64,000 nucleotides of DNA from Morella rubra (GCA_003952965.2 CM025852.1:8091001-8155000), one strand, 5' to 3'; shown: positions 1 through 12,416, counted from the stretch's first letter. The notes: generated by a model from the sequence alone, not told the origin. Program-made: numbers and translations.

Positions 1-1122
1 AGAAACACTTTTAAGGTATATATATATATATTGATATTTCTGCAACTATTGCAGCACATATAACCAACTATATTATTTCAAATATTCTGGTGCAAAATAA
101 TTCTTAATTTAAATATTTTATTTTAAGAGGTTAAACTCCATTATTAATATACTATTAAACAAGATATACTATAAAAAAAATGATGCTCAAATCTGAGATT
201 TATGATTTAAATGTGTTTAATTAATTCGTGTAAGATATTTTTAATATTATTATAATTACAAAATATGTATTTATAAATTTCAAGTGCTAAATAACTTTCT
301 AAAATTTATATAATTCAGTACAAACTAGAAGAGACCCTATAAAATATATATATTTCTTTCCATGTGCATAGCTCACATTTAAAATTTGCTGAACATGCTA
401 AACCTTGCTGCCCAAAGAAATTTTTAATGGGCACATTGAGCGAAAGAAGACACATCAAGTGTTAATTGTGTAGAATATCGTTCTAGAGTTGTGTGTAGTG
501 TATTTCAAATAAGAATTTCCATTATTTGGGGATTTTTTAACTTAAAATTATAAAGTTCATAAAATTTTAGTGCCTTAAATTTGAATTATAAGTCCTACGT
601 CATATTAGAATGCAAATAACTAAGAAGGATGAAGGGTAAGGATACAAATACACAAAAAAATAAAGATCTAAGGGTGCGACCCATGAGACCCAATGGGCAA
701 GGGCCTTAAAAGCTGAGGTCATGTCTATAAATGAGAATTTTAATCAAAATTCTCACCATTCAAAAAGTTTTAATCTCAAACATAACTAACTAAAAAATTT
801 ATCAAAAAACTCGGAATTTTTTTAAAATATAAAACAACTTCAAAATGATTTCTCTCCTTTAAGTCATTTTTTTCTGATTCAATAAATATACAAAATTTAC
901 TCAAATAATTTTTCTCTTCACTTTTTCACTAATTTTCATAAAACTCTAAAAAATTTCACCGTCTTTCAAACATATTTTAAATTTTTCACTACTTTTCTTT
1001 ACAAAATCCAATAAAACTCAACTCTACCTCAATTTTCATAAATTTCTAAAAATCTTGAAATGCAAACATTACTTTAACTGTTAGGGATAAAAAAGAGATT
1101 TTGCGTTGAGCTTCTCTTCTTC

Positions 1123-1170
<48 letters not shown>

Positions 1171-3594
1171 CGCGTTGAGCTTCTCTCTCATTCGATGAGT
1201 TGTCTCGCTTCCGTCTTCCTTTTTCTTCACGGTGGCAAACAAAGAAAGAGAGAATGAGAGAGGGATTTTGAAGGAGACCCGAACAGAGAAAGAGACCACA
1301 AATTAGCAAGAAATTTCTAGAAGAGAAGGGAAACCGAAAAGGAGGAGCATCAGACCAATTTCGGGAAGGAGAATAATAACAAGTGAAACTTATCGATTTT
1401 TCTGACAGTTAAAACAATTTAATAATTAACAAATAATATATATAATTGATCTTTTAAAAAGTACACATATAAATATAATGCAACGTTATATAGAGACAAG
1501 GCACATGCTCCTCAAGCAAAGTTCTAAAAGTATCTTTTTTTCAATATAGTATTACTTTGCTTTTCTTTCAGTCTTTATATGGGTTGATCTTTTAAATAGA
1601 TTTCAGATTCTCTCACGTAGCAATATAAGTTGATCTTCTAAATAAATATATAAAAAACAAGGGCTCAGATCTGACATGCAATTAACAAGCTTCCGTCCAC
1701 GTACTTCTCATGCAAACATTTAAAAGTGTTTTAGACTAATATTTTTCTTTTCTTTTAATAGATTTAGTATCTATTTCGTCCTGGCACGATTTTCAAATTG
1801 ATCACAGAAATTACTGAATTTATAATTTTTATTAAAAAAAAGTCATTCTTTTAAAATTTTCATTCTTAAAGTTAACTATTCACACATCACTTTCAATAAT
1901 AAGTTTTCAAAGTTAAACGATATAATTTGTATTTGTTATTTTGAAAAAAAAAAATTAGGAAAAAATTTTAAAAAAATTATAAGATTTTAATTTTGTGTGA
2001 TACATGTCAACTTATGATTGGAATTGATGTGTGAATCTTACTATATAAATTTTAAAAAGGAACTTTGTTTGATAAAAAAATTATGAACTTAAAAGATCTT
2101 TATGATCAATTTAAAAATTCAAAGACTATTTATTAAAATGGGTGAAAATAACGGTTCAAGATGTTGCTTTGTTTATATAGAAAGCACTGAGAGTTACGAT
2201 TTTTTCCCTATGCAATTTTAGTTACCTATATAGTAGATAATTTTTAATTTAAAATATTTTGTTTTTGACGAGGTTAAACTGCATTTTTAGCATAAAATTA
2301 AAATTTTAAGTATACTTGCATAATCTACTGGACCTGACAAGATATACTATAAAAACAGAATGATACACAATCTGAGATTTATGATTAGAATATGATTAAT
2401 GAATTCGTGTAAGATTTTTTTAATATTATTATGAATTATAAAATATACTTTTATAAATTCCAACTGCAAATCAGCTATAAAATTTAGTATAAAATAACAG
2501 ACCCTATAATATAATTTTGTCTCTAGTACTCATAAATGTGCTGACTCCTTAAAGAGTTAAATTTTAAATAGAGATTTTACTATTGTTGAAAAATAAAGAT
2601 GAAAAAATTGGTAATTTTTAGCAATTAAATGAATTGACTTATTGACTAAAGGTGTTTATATGGTAGGCCAAGTTTTTTATTTTTAAACTCTTATATGCAT
2701 TATATAGAAAAACACATTGATGACATGTAAAAAAATTTATTGCATGCAAAGCAAGTAGCCAACTTATAGTAATAAACATAGTAGCAATAAATGGAAACGC
2801 AGAAAAGATAATGTTGTAAATTTAGGCAACAATGACAGGGAAAAAAAGGGCAATTTCAGAATCTTTTTTGTAATCACGGTAATTTCAGAATCTGAGTGTT
2901 GTAAAAGTAGTTGATTAAAAGGGTGTGCCCGCTACAAAACACTGGAGGTGCCCCGAGTGATTTGTCTTGTCTACCTGTCTCGTATATTATAGTATGGACT
3001 ATCGGTTTGGTTTCTTTTCATGCTTGTTCTCTCTCTCCTGGTTTAACCGAGGAGACTGACTGGATATCTTCCGGCATTGACTTACCTCAGGCCGGCAATC
3101 TAACTCACTGACAGATGGGGGTGAGCTTAAGGGTGGGTAAAATTTTCCGGTTGATCTGAAATTCCGTATCCGGTTCCCCCTCCCCCGCCCTTCTCCTTTC
3201 TCTCTCCTCCTTCCTCCCTACGACCTTGTCTCTCTCGATCTCTCTCTCTCACTGTCTCACAGACACACAACTCTCTCTCTCACCGTCCAGCGCCATTGCC
3301 GACCGTGAGTGGTCCTCTCAACTCTCTCTCTGTCTCTTGGCCGGAATCTCTCTTTGGGCGCCGAATCTCTCTCTCTCTCACCAAGGTATAGTTATTTTTG
3401 TCTAAACTAAGCATGATGGCTTATCTCTCTTTCGACTAGAGGGTTTAGGGTTTGATACATTGGGAATTTGATAGGCAGATTCGGGATTTAGGGCTTTGAT
3501 TGGAATTTGGTCTATGTTGACTCTCAACTCTCAAACTTCTGAAAGCATTAGACCTGTGTTTTCATCTCCTGGTAAATATCTTTGGTTTTGATTA
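1..3594 (+). repeat. Left arm of 7.2 kb palindrome
   Basis: The reverse complement of this arm is found at 3607-7199; position 1 pairs with 7199 and paired positions sum to about 7200-7201. The arms differ by scattered single-base changes and homopolymer-length changes, so they are nearly identical. The arm contains an AT-rich stretch, a T-run near 1138-1168, and from 3128 the end of a hAT element with CT-rich tracts. Bases 777-3600 recur at 14858-17681. The pairing starts exactly at the first base of the window, so the true outer end may lie upstream. I see no convincing gene in the arm; its short open frames look like chance products of low-complexity sequence. Confidence 0.95.
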
Positions 3595-4072
3595 ACTCTT
3601 TCCCTCTAATCAAGAACCAAATATATTTACCAGGAGATGAAAACACAGGTCTAATGATTTCAGAAGTTTGAGAGTTGAGAGTCAACATAGACCAAATTCC
3701 AATCAAAGCCCTAAATCCCGAATCTGCCTATCAAATTCCCAATGTATCAAACCCTAAACCCTCTAGTCGAAAGAGAGATAAGCCATCATGCTTAGTTAGA
3801 CAAAAATAACTATACCTTGGTGAGAGAGAGAGAGATTCGGCGCCCAAAGAGAGATTCCGGCCAAGAGACAGAGAGAGAGTTGAGAGGACCACTCACGGTC
3901 GGCAATGGCGTCTGGACGGTGAGAGAGAGAGTTGTGTGTCTGTGAGACAGTGAGAGAGAGAGATCGAGAGAGACAAGGTCGTAGGGAGGAAGGAGGGAGA
4001 GAGAAAGGAGAAGGGCGGGGGGGGGAACCGGATACGGAATTTCAGATCAACCGGAAATTTTACCCACCCTTA
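3128..4072. mobile_element. Palindromic hAT end fused to its own mirror image
   Basis: The sequence starts with TAAGGGTGGGTA at 3128 and ends with its reverse complement at 4072. Both halves are copies of the left end of the hAT element found whole at 17205-19122. The outside flanks are GGTGAGCT (3120-3127) and AGCTCACC (4073-4080), which are inverted with respect to each other. They are therefore not a target duplication but a mirrored flank. Each half holds CT-rich tracts and a telo-box-like motif. The breakpoint lies about 470 bases inside the element. Confidence 0.85.
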
Positions 4073-6031
4073 AGCTCACCCCCATCTGTCAGTGAGTTAG
4101 ATTGCCGGCCTGAGGTAAGTCAATGCCGGAAGATATCCAGTCAGTCTCCTCGGTTAAACCAGGAGAGAGAGAACAAGCATGAAAAGAAACCAAACCGATA
4201 GTCCATACTATAATATACGAGACAGGTAGACAAGACAAATCACTCGGGGCACCTCCAGTGTTTTGTAGCGGGCACACCCTTTTAATCAACTACTTTTACA
4301 ACACTCAGATTCTGAAATTACCGTGATTACAAAAAAGATTCTGAAATTGCCCTTTTTTTCCCTGTCATTGTTGCCTAAATTTACAACATTATCTTTTCTG
4401 CGTTTCCATTTATTGCTACTATGTTTATTACTATAAGTTGGCTACTTGCTTTGCATGCAATAAATTTTTTTACATGTCATCAATGTGTTTTTCTATATAA
4501 TGCATATAAGAGTTTAAAAATAAAAAACTTGGCCTACCATATAAACACCTTTAGTCAATAAGTCAATTCATTTAATTGCTAAAAATTACCAATTTTTTCA
4601 TCTTTATTTTTCAACAATAGTAAAATCTCTATTTAAAATTTAACTCTTTAAGGAGTCAGCACATTTATGAGTACTAGAGACAAAATTATATTATAGGGTC
4701 TGTTATTTTATACTAAATTTTATAGCTGATTTGCAGTTGGAATTTATAAAAGTATATTTTATAATTCATAATAATATTAAAAAAATCTTACACGAATTCA
4801 TTAATCATATTCTAATCATAAATCTCAGATTGTGTATCATTCTGTTTTTATAGTATATCTTGTCAGGTCCAGTAGATTATGCAAGTATACTTAAAATTTT
4901 AATTTTATGCTAAAAATGCAGTTTAACCTCGTCAAAAACAAAATATTTTAAATTAAAAATTATCTACTATATAGGTAACTAAAATTGCATAGGGAAAAAA
5001 TCGTAACTCTCAGTGCTTTCTATATAAACAAAGCAACATCTTGAACCGTTATTTTCACCCATTTTAATAAATAGTCCTTGAATTTTTAAATTGATCATAA
5101 AGATCTTTTAAAGTCATAATTTTTTTATCAAACAAAGTTCCTTTTTAAAATTTATATAGTAAGATTCACACATCAATTCCAATCATAAGTTGACATGTAT
5201 CACACAAAATTAAAATCATGTCTTATAATTTTTTTAAAATTTTTTTCCTAATTTTTTATTTTTCAAATAACAAATACAAATTATATCGTTTAACTTTGAA
5301 AACTTATTATTGAAAGTGATGTGTGAATAGTTAACTTTAAGAATGAAATTTTAAAAGAATGACTTTTTTTTAATAAAAATTATAAATTCAGTAATTTCTG
5401 TGATCAATTTGAAAATCGTGCCAGGACGAAATAGATACTAAATCTATTAAAAGAAAAGAAAAATATTAGTCTAAAACACTTTTAAATGTTTGCATGAGAA
5501 GTACGTGGACGGAAGCTTGTTAATTGCATGTCAGATCTGAGCCCTTGTTTTTTATATATTTATTTAGAAGATCAACTTATATTGCTACGTGAGAGAATCT
5601 GAAATCTATTTAAAAGATCAACCCATATAAAGACTGAAAGAAAAGCAAAGTAATACTTATTGAAAAAGATACTTTTAGAACTTTGCTTGAGGAGCATGTG
5701 CCTTGTCTCTATATAACGTTGCATTATATTTATATGTGTACTTTTTAAAAGATCAATTATATATATTATTTGTTAATTATTAAATTGTTTTAACTGTCAG
5801 AAAAATCGATAAGTTTCACTTGTTATTATTCTCCTTCCCGAAATTGGTCTGATGCTCCTCCTTTTCGGTTTCCCTTCTCTTCTAGAAATTTCTTGCTAAT
5901 TTGTGGTCTCTTTCTCTGTTCGGGTCTCCTTCAAAATCCCTCTCTCATTCTCTCTTTCTTTGTTTGCCACCGTGAAGAAAAAGGAAGACGGAAGCGAGAC
6001 AACTCATCGAATGAGAGAGAAGCTCAACGCG

Positions 6032-6081
<50 letters not shown>

Positions 6082-7199
6082 GAAAGAGAAGCTCAACGCA
6101 AAATCTCTTTTTTATCCCTAACAGTTAAGGTAATGTTTGCATTTCAAGATTTTTAGAAATTTTATGAAAATTGAGGTAGAGTTGAGTTTTATTGGATTTT
6201 GTAAAGAAAAGTAGTGAAAAATTTAAAATATGTTTGAAAGACGGTGAAATTTTTTAGAGTTTTATGAAAATTAGTGAAAAAGTGAAGAGAAAAATTATTT
6301 GAGTAAATTTTGTATATTTATTGAATCAGAAAAAAATGACTTAAAGGAGAGAAATCATTTTGAAGTTGTTTTATTATTTTAAAAAAATTCCGAGTTTTTT
6401 GATAAATTTTTTAGTTAGTTATGTTTGAGATTAAAACTTTTTGAATGGTGAGAATTTTGATTAAAATTCTCATTTATAGACATGACCTCAGCTTTTAAGG
6501 CCCTTGCCCATTGGGTCTCATGGGTCGCACCCTTAGATCTTTATTTTTTTGTGTATTTGTATCCTTACCCTTCATCCTTCTTAGTTATTTGCATTCTAAT
6601 ATGACGTAGGACTTATAATTCAAATTTAAGGCACTAAAATTTTATGAACTTTATAATTTTAAGTTAAAAAATCCCCAAATAATGGAAATTCTTATTTGAA
6701 ATACACTACACACAACTCTAGAACGATATTCTACACAATTAACACTTGATGTGTCTTCTTTCGCTCAATGTGCCCATTAAAAATTTCTTTGGGCAGCAAG
6801 GTTTAGCATGTTCAGCAAATTTTAAATGTGAGCTATGCACATGGAAAGAAATATTATATTTTATAGGGTCTCTTCTAGTTTGTACTGAATTTATATAAAT
6901 TTTAGAAAGTTATTTAGCACTTGAAATTTATAAATACATATTTTGTAATTATAATAATATTAAAAATATCTTACACGAATTAATTAAACACATTTAAATC
7001 ATAAATCTCAGATTTGAGCATCATTTTTTTTATAGTATATCTTGTTTAATAGTATATTAATAATGGAGTTTAACCTCTTAAAATAAAATATTTAAATTAA
7101 GAATTATTTTGCACCAGAATATTTGAAATAATATAGTTGGTTATATGTGCTGCAATAGTTGCAGAAATATCAATATATATATACCTTAAAAGTGTTTCT
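3607..7199 (-). repeat. Right arm of 7.2 kb palindrome
   Basis: This is the inverted copy of 1-3594, separated from it by about 12 unpaired bases at 3595-3606. Where the two arms differ near the centre (for example around 3545 and 3585), this arm agrees with the third copy at 14858-17681, so the left arm carries the private changes. It includes an A-run near 6034-6062, the mirror of the T-run in the left arm. The outer boundary at 7199/7200 passes into single-copy sequence upstream of the cytokinin dehydrogenase gene. Confidence 0.95.
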
Positions 7200-7953
7200 A
7201 AATTTGATATAGCTATCATTTGCAAGGGCTTTGTTTAATTTCTAAAAAATAAAAGAGTAACATCTCTTGTCCGAATCTTTGAGCATATTTTAGTACATAA
7301 GTGTGCGTGGAATAATAATCTTACGGTTTAGGTAGACAAAATAAATGTGAGGGAGGTAAAACGGCTGGCGTGAAAACTAAAGAGATTTGTTGAGTTCTGG
7401 TAGAGGTAATATTGGATAGGGACAAAATCGTAACTATCATAAGTGCTTCCAAAGCGTGAAGCGAATGGATGGGGAATTGGGACATTCTAACACCACCTAA
7501 ACACGTGATTCGACCAAAAACACACAACCCGACATCTTGAACTGCTTCTTTGGGTCCCCTGCAAAGACTGAAAGTGGACCCACCAATAGGAGAATAGAAT
7601 TGTTTCTTAGGCCGTGGAGTAGGAATCTGTTATTATTGCTCCAAACTGGTTCTTTTCAAATTTCAATGCTCCTTTAATCGTTGGGGCTTCCAAGCCTTTT
7701 CTTACCGTACAGCCGCAGCTTTATAGCTTTTGGTACCATTTTTCACCTTTTTTTTTTTTTTTTTTTCATTATGTATATATATACTTTTTAATAATAAGAT
7801 ATACTTTTTAGGTGAATGTGCTCACTTGAAAACAAAAAGAATTCAGACCAAAACATTAATTATTATAACAGACGACCTAGATTTTTTTTTATAATGTGAG
7901 CCGTACAATACTAAGCTAGCTAATTATGAGATGGCAAGTTTCTGCTATCTAGA

Positions 7954-8121
7954 AAACGTTCGGTTTTTCAGTATTTTCAAGAATTTTTGAATCCTGAGAT
8001 TCTAAAATCAAACATATTTTTTAACATCACTTAAAAACAACTACAGTACATAAATAAAGTTAACACACCTAAAAATTCTCAAAACATAAAATATTCTCAA
8101 AATTTTTCCAACCGAACAACT
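7954..8121. mobile_element. Probable 168-bp MITE
   Basis: The ends are imperfect inverted repeats sharing GTTCGG (left) and CCGAAC (right), followed by partly matching AT-rich sequence. They are flanked on both sides by TCTAGA (7948-7953 and 8122-8127), a possible 6-bp target duplication that is itself a palindrome. No coding capacity is present. The superfamily is not assigned. Confidence 0.4.
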
Positions 8122-8171
8122 TCTAGATTTGCTGTTTCAAAGCCAAAGAATAAGAAACACTCATCTAGCTC

Positions 8172-8201
8172 TCGATGTCACCTGTATCAAATAATTTTGA
8201 C
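8172..8201 (+). repeat. 30-bp exact repeat, copy 1
   Basis: This is identical to 18383-18412, which lies inside the hAT element. The flanks on both sides differ. It may be a remnant of a related element or of the same captured gene. Confidence 0.85.
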
Positions 8202-9058
8202 CAAACACAAGAGAACCGATTGTTAATACTCGGAGTACATTGTCACTTTTAAGCATTTAGGTGATCATAATTACAAGATGCAGTAGTTCCATAACATGGC
8301 AAGCTTTCTAAAGTGTACAGTGGATATAATTGAAGGTAAGCCTAGCAGAGAAACACCAATTACCCAACCATATATAAAAGCATAGCCTAGTTTTCAAGAA
8401 CTCAACTGCAGTGGGACCCAATTCCCCTCACACCCGGTCGCGAAAGCATGCAAAACTAGTAGGGGCCGGCCCGCCGATCGCTCTATGATCGGAAAATCAT
8501 ATCCCACTGTACAAGCTTCTGACAATACAGCACTTACACATGCATTCATCCATCAAATGGCCCTGACTGTAACTCTGTAAGCAGGTCGAGGTCGTGGGCA
8601 TCTTGTAGTACTACGCGGATTGCTTGAAATAGGAATACTATGCTCTATAAATGGTAAAGGAAAAAGGTGGAAAATAATTTGGTTGGAACTGTGGGTGGAG
8701 GACTGCCCTAACGGAGTTACGGTATGTAAAAATCTTCACTTTCTCTAGTGACTTTTTATCTCCGATCAAGTTTGGAACACCATAAAGGTGAGCCAAAAAG
8801 AAAATCCTAAAAGCTCTGGAATACAACGTTCATGTAAGAGTAAGACCATCCATATACGGAGACATCACTCTATATGAGTTTGACTATGCCGCCCGAAACC
8901 TCCCCTTTAAATTCTTTTCCATGCCTTTCATTTCCTTGGGCTCTTCCACGCCTCTCCTTTTGCTTTGCGTCACAAAAGACATCAAAGAGAAGCTCCCTCC
9001 TCTTCCTTCCCCACCTTCTCTCCCTCAACAGTAGTCGTCAACATATCCCAAGAAAAAG

Positions 9059-11406
9059 ATGGGGTCACAACCTTTGAGCTTCCTCAACAAGAACAACATT
9101 ATACACCTCAAAATTTTCATCGTTTTATTCTTAGGCTTTATACCTGATAAAACCAATCTCTGTTCTAACGTCCTTTCGGCCACCTTAACGGTTCCACCAC
9201 GTTTAAACACGAGGAGTAGTCTGTCGTCGCTTGAAACACTCGGTCTAGACGGGTACTTCAGTTTTGATAACAATCACCATGCAGCCAAGGATTTTGGCAA
9301 CATATATCATTTCCTCCCTGCGGCAGTCCTACATCCCAAATCAGTGACCGATATTTCCACAACGATAAGGCATGTCTTCGAGATGGGTTCTGCTTCAGAG
9401 CTAACAGTTGCTGCTAGAGGCCATGCTCACTCCCTCCAAGGTCAAGCTCAAGCCCATCAAGGCATAGTCATCAACATGGAATCCCTTCAGGGACAAGAAA
9501 TGCGAATTCACGCCGGAGAGATGCCTTATGTGGAAGTTTCAGGTGGTGAACTGTGGATAAATATTCTGCATGAGACTCTCAAACATGGGCTAGCACCTAA
9601 ATCTTGGACAGATTACCTTCACCTCACCGTGGGGGGTACCCTATCAAACGCGGGAATTAGCGGGCAGGCATTCTGGCATGGACCTCAGATCAACAACGTT
9701 TACCAGCTGGAAGTTGTCACAGGTGCGTTCCATCAATCCAAGCACATGTTTACGGTACAATTAGGCTCAATCATATCAGATAAATAATAAGAGATAATGA
9801 AGTAATGCCATTGCACTTAAAGGCAAGGGTACTATAGTAAATTCAGTATAGTTTTTGCGTATTCTTGAAATGACAATAATACCCCTCCATGATGGGGATT
9901 GGGGATGCTTTGATTGTGAACCTCTAAAACGAACCCATTAGCATTAGGGGAGAGAGATATGCCGGAAAGCAACAATACAATGCGCAAAGTGTCAATTACC
10001 CAAAAACTATCAAAAGTCACAACTAACATATACCAACATTTTGACCGCAGGAAAGGGGGAAGTGGTTACCTGTTCGGACAAGCAAGATGCCGACCTCTTC
10101 TATGCTGTTCTTGGTGGACTTGGACAGTTTGGCATCATCACTCAAGCTAGAATCTCTCTTGGACCCGCACCCAAGATGGTAAGAATTATTGCCTAAGTAA
10201 GGTCCGTCTTGAACTCAGGACTTTGGTTCTAATACCATTTAAGTCTATCACTTATCCTAAAAGTTTAAACTGATAAGAACAAGAAGATTTTATTATTTTA
10301 ATTATATTTTATAACATAAAGTACTTGCCTTTGTGACCAAATCATTTACTTTTGGACAGGTGAAATGGATCAGAGTGCTCTACTCAAAATTCTCCGTGTT
10401 CTCACATGACCAAGAGCACTTGATTTCAACGGAAAACTCATTCGATTATATCGAAGGATTTGTAATTATAAATAAAACTGGCCTTCTTAATAACTGGAGA
10501 TCTTCTTTCAGTCCCAAGGATCCACTTCAAGCCAATGAATTTAGTTCAGATGGAAGAACGCTGTACTGTCTTGAAATGGTCAAGTACTTCAATCCAGACG
10601 AGACAAAAACCGCGAATCAGGTGAGACTGGTTTAGAAATTATCATATTTTTACTTTCAGTAAACGTGTACCGAACTACCAAATGCTTCTGTACTTCCAAT
10701 AAATGTGTACTTAAAACTCTGTTCCAATGCAGAGCATTGAGAACCTATTGTCACAGCTGAGTTATATTCCGTCCACACTATTCCTGTCAGAAGTTTCTTA
10801 TGAGGAATTCCTGGAAAGAGTGCATGTTTCTGAGAAAAAACTACGAGCAAAAGATTTATGGGAAGTTCCTCACCCATGGCTGAATCTTCTCATCCCAAAG
10901 AGCAGGATCTCTGAGTTCGCTGAGGAGGTCTTTGGTAACATTCTTACAGAAACGAGCAATGGTCCTGTCCTCATCTACCCAGTCAACCAATCGAAGTACG
11001 TATTCACTGACTCAAAAATATTGTGTACAGAATCTGTTGGATTTCATCGTCTCAGCCTTAATTTCCTCCATTCTTGTGTTGTAGGTGGAGCAATAGAACA
11101 TCTTTAGTTACCCCAGATGAAGATGTTTTCTACCTAGTGGCATTCTTATCCTCTGCGGTGCCGTACTCGACAGGAACAGATGGCTTAGAACACATTTTAA
11201 GACAAAACAAAAGGATTTTAGCTTTCTGTGCCACAGCCCAACTCGGAATGAAGCAATACCTGCCCCACTACAATACTCGAGAAGAGTGGCAAACACACTT
11301 CGGCTCTCGTTGGGAGGTCTTCGTACAGAGGAAATCAGCCTATGACCCTTTAGCAATTCTTGCTCCTGGACAAAGAATCTTCCAGAAGGCTATACGCACC
11401 TCATAA
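9059..11406 (+). CDS. CKX1: Cytokinin dehydrogenase, CKX1-like (5 exons)
   Basis: The enzyme oxidatively cleaves the side chain of isoprenoid cytokinins using covalently bound FAD. Exons are 9059-9722, 10051-10178, 10360-10620, 10733-10995 and 11085-11406. All junctions are GT-AG, the phases match, and the exons join into 545 residues. The N-terminus has a hydrophobic stretch at residues 18-29, fitting a signal or ER anchor. The FAD-binding part runs from about 84 to 220. The flavin-linking histidine is His124, but its motif reads GHAHS where Arabidopsis CKX1 has GHGHS. The catalytic Asp185 lies in [15 protein letters not shown], and the C-terminal LAPGQRIF is present. The sequence follows Arabidopsis CKX1 more closely than other paralogs as I recall them (for example NLCSN, YPVNQSK, LPHY). 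The protein ends soon after PGQRI, about 30 residues shorter than Arabidopsis CKX1. The ATG at 9059 is the first giving the hydrophobic N-terminus. Confidence 0.93.
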
Positions 11407-12003
11407 TGCATCGGTGCTGGACCTCACAAATTAGCCACTTAGTATAGTAAGGGCCTAAGAAAATAGTGAACTATGACCGATCCATCGTATACGTTTTTCG
11501 CTCTCTATAACAATTGTAAGCATAACAAGAAGGACGTAGACCATTTGAAACCTTTGTTGGGAATCCTGATAGGAAATTCGAAAGCATATCGATGGGAATA
11601 AGAGCAGGCGGTAAGTGAGGCAATTCCTTGACATTCCGGTAGTGGATGTTGGTGAATCATAGTAAAATCTATCTTTTCGGAAGCAAAGTCGCAACTTATC
11701 CGTTGGAAAGGCACTTTGGCCCTTGTAGATAAATAGATTGAAATCTGAGGTAAGGGATCAGCCTCACAAAGGAAGACTTTAAGCGTATTAAACAGGATAT
11801 GTACAGTAATGTTGTATTGGATCCACATACAAGATCTGGTGAAATTCCTCTCATGGAAATAACAGTGTCTGCTAACTGAAAGATGAAAATTACTCCTTAA
11901 AATAAACCCTACATCATAAACTAACATGCCGTTCAAAATCTTACCAGAAGATACTATGAGACTTGTCAGTTGCAACAATTTGCACATTGAGGTACAAACC
12001 AAA
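11407..12003. other. Convergent intergenic region, CKX1 and small acidic-protein gene
   Basis: This holds the 3' flank of CKX1 (+) and the 3' flank of the gene read on the minus strand from 12416. The two genes converge here. I see no recognisable coding sequence or repeat. Confidence 0.5.
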
Positions 12004-12416
12004 CTATTCTGCTTCTGTAGCTTCTGTCCAGCCCAGACCTGGTCTGCGTATCTCCCCCTGCGGTTCTTCATACTCTCTGGCATCGCGTATAATAGCCTCA
12101 AAGTCAGTAGAATCACTAGCAACAGGAAGAAAGCTACTGATATCATCCCTAGCTCCAAAGCCTCCAGCCCGTATAACATCATCAGTCGAAATGGAGGCCT
12201 CCATGTTGACTTCTCCAGAAGCCTCAGTCTCTTCAGGAGGTGCATTTTTCAGAGCATTCTCTTCGACTTTCAAATAAGTGAAGTTAACTTTTACAGGATT
12301 TCCAGGAGGATTTAAAACATCTTTGCCATCCCCCTCATGCTGATTGGATTTAGATACATCAATCCCCATTACGTTTTTATTCTTATCTGGTGCATTCAAA
12401 GCACAGTCAACTTCAA
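12004..12416 (-). CDS. Terminal exon of a small acidic plant protein of unknown function (partial)
   Basis: The minus-strand frame begins after a likely acceptor (pyrimidine-rich tract then CAG-like AAG at 12419-12417) and ends at a stop at 12004. It encodes about 136 acidic residues. The C-terminus has the plant-conserved-looking block GGFGARDDISSFLPVASDST, a continuation DFEAIIRDAREYEEPQ, then RPGLGWTE. I recall similar C-termini in uncharacterised plant proteins, but the function is unknown to me. The composition is low in hydrophobic residues and the protein is probably soluble and partly disordered. Upstream exons should lie at higher coordinates. A minus-strand frame near 13915-14020 starting MESKSDESLHG is one weak candidate for the first exon. 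An open reading frame continues to 12477, but that extension looks like intron. Confidence 0.65.

Larger units (their letters stand above)
7200..9058. other. Upstream region of the cytokinin dehydrogenase gene
   Basis: This is single-copy-looking sequence between the palindrome and the CKX start codon. It contains a probable MITE (7954-8121), a T-run near 7749-7766 and a TATA-like motif (TATATAAAAG, about 8371-8380). That motif lies nearly 690 bases before the ATG, so I do not assign it firmly as the promoter. No open frame here resembles a known protein. Confidence 0.5.

Noticed and set aside
2911-3111. 66-codon open frame present in all three arm copies
   Set aside because: It recurs only because the DNA is duplicated. 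It has no recognisable domain, its codon use looks non-coding, and it lies in intergenic flank.
5893-6156. Lysine-rich open frames of about 70-90 codons in the arms
   Set aside because: They are driven by the A-run and AG-rich tracts; the lysine string is low complexity, not a protein.
8371-8380. TATATAAAAG as the CKX1 promoter
   Set aside because: It is a good TATA match, but nearly 690 bases lie before the ATG and nothing supports a leader that long, so it is mentioned only as a possibility.
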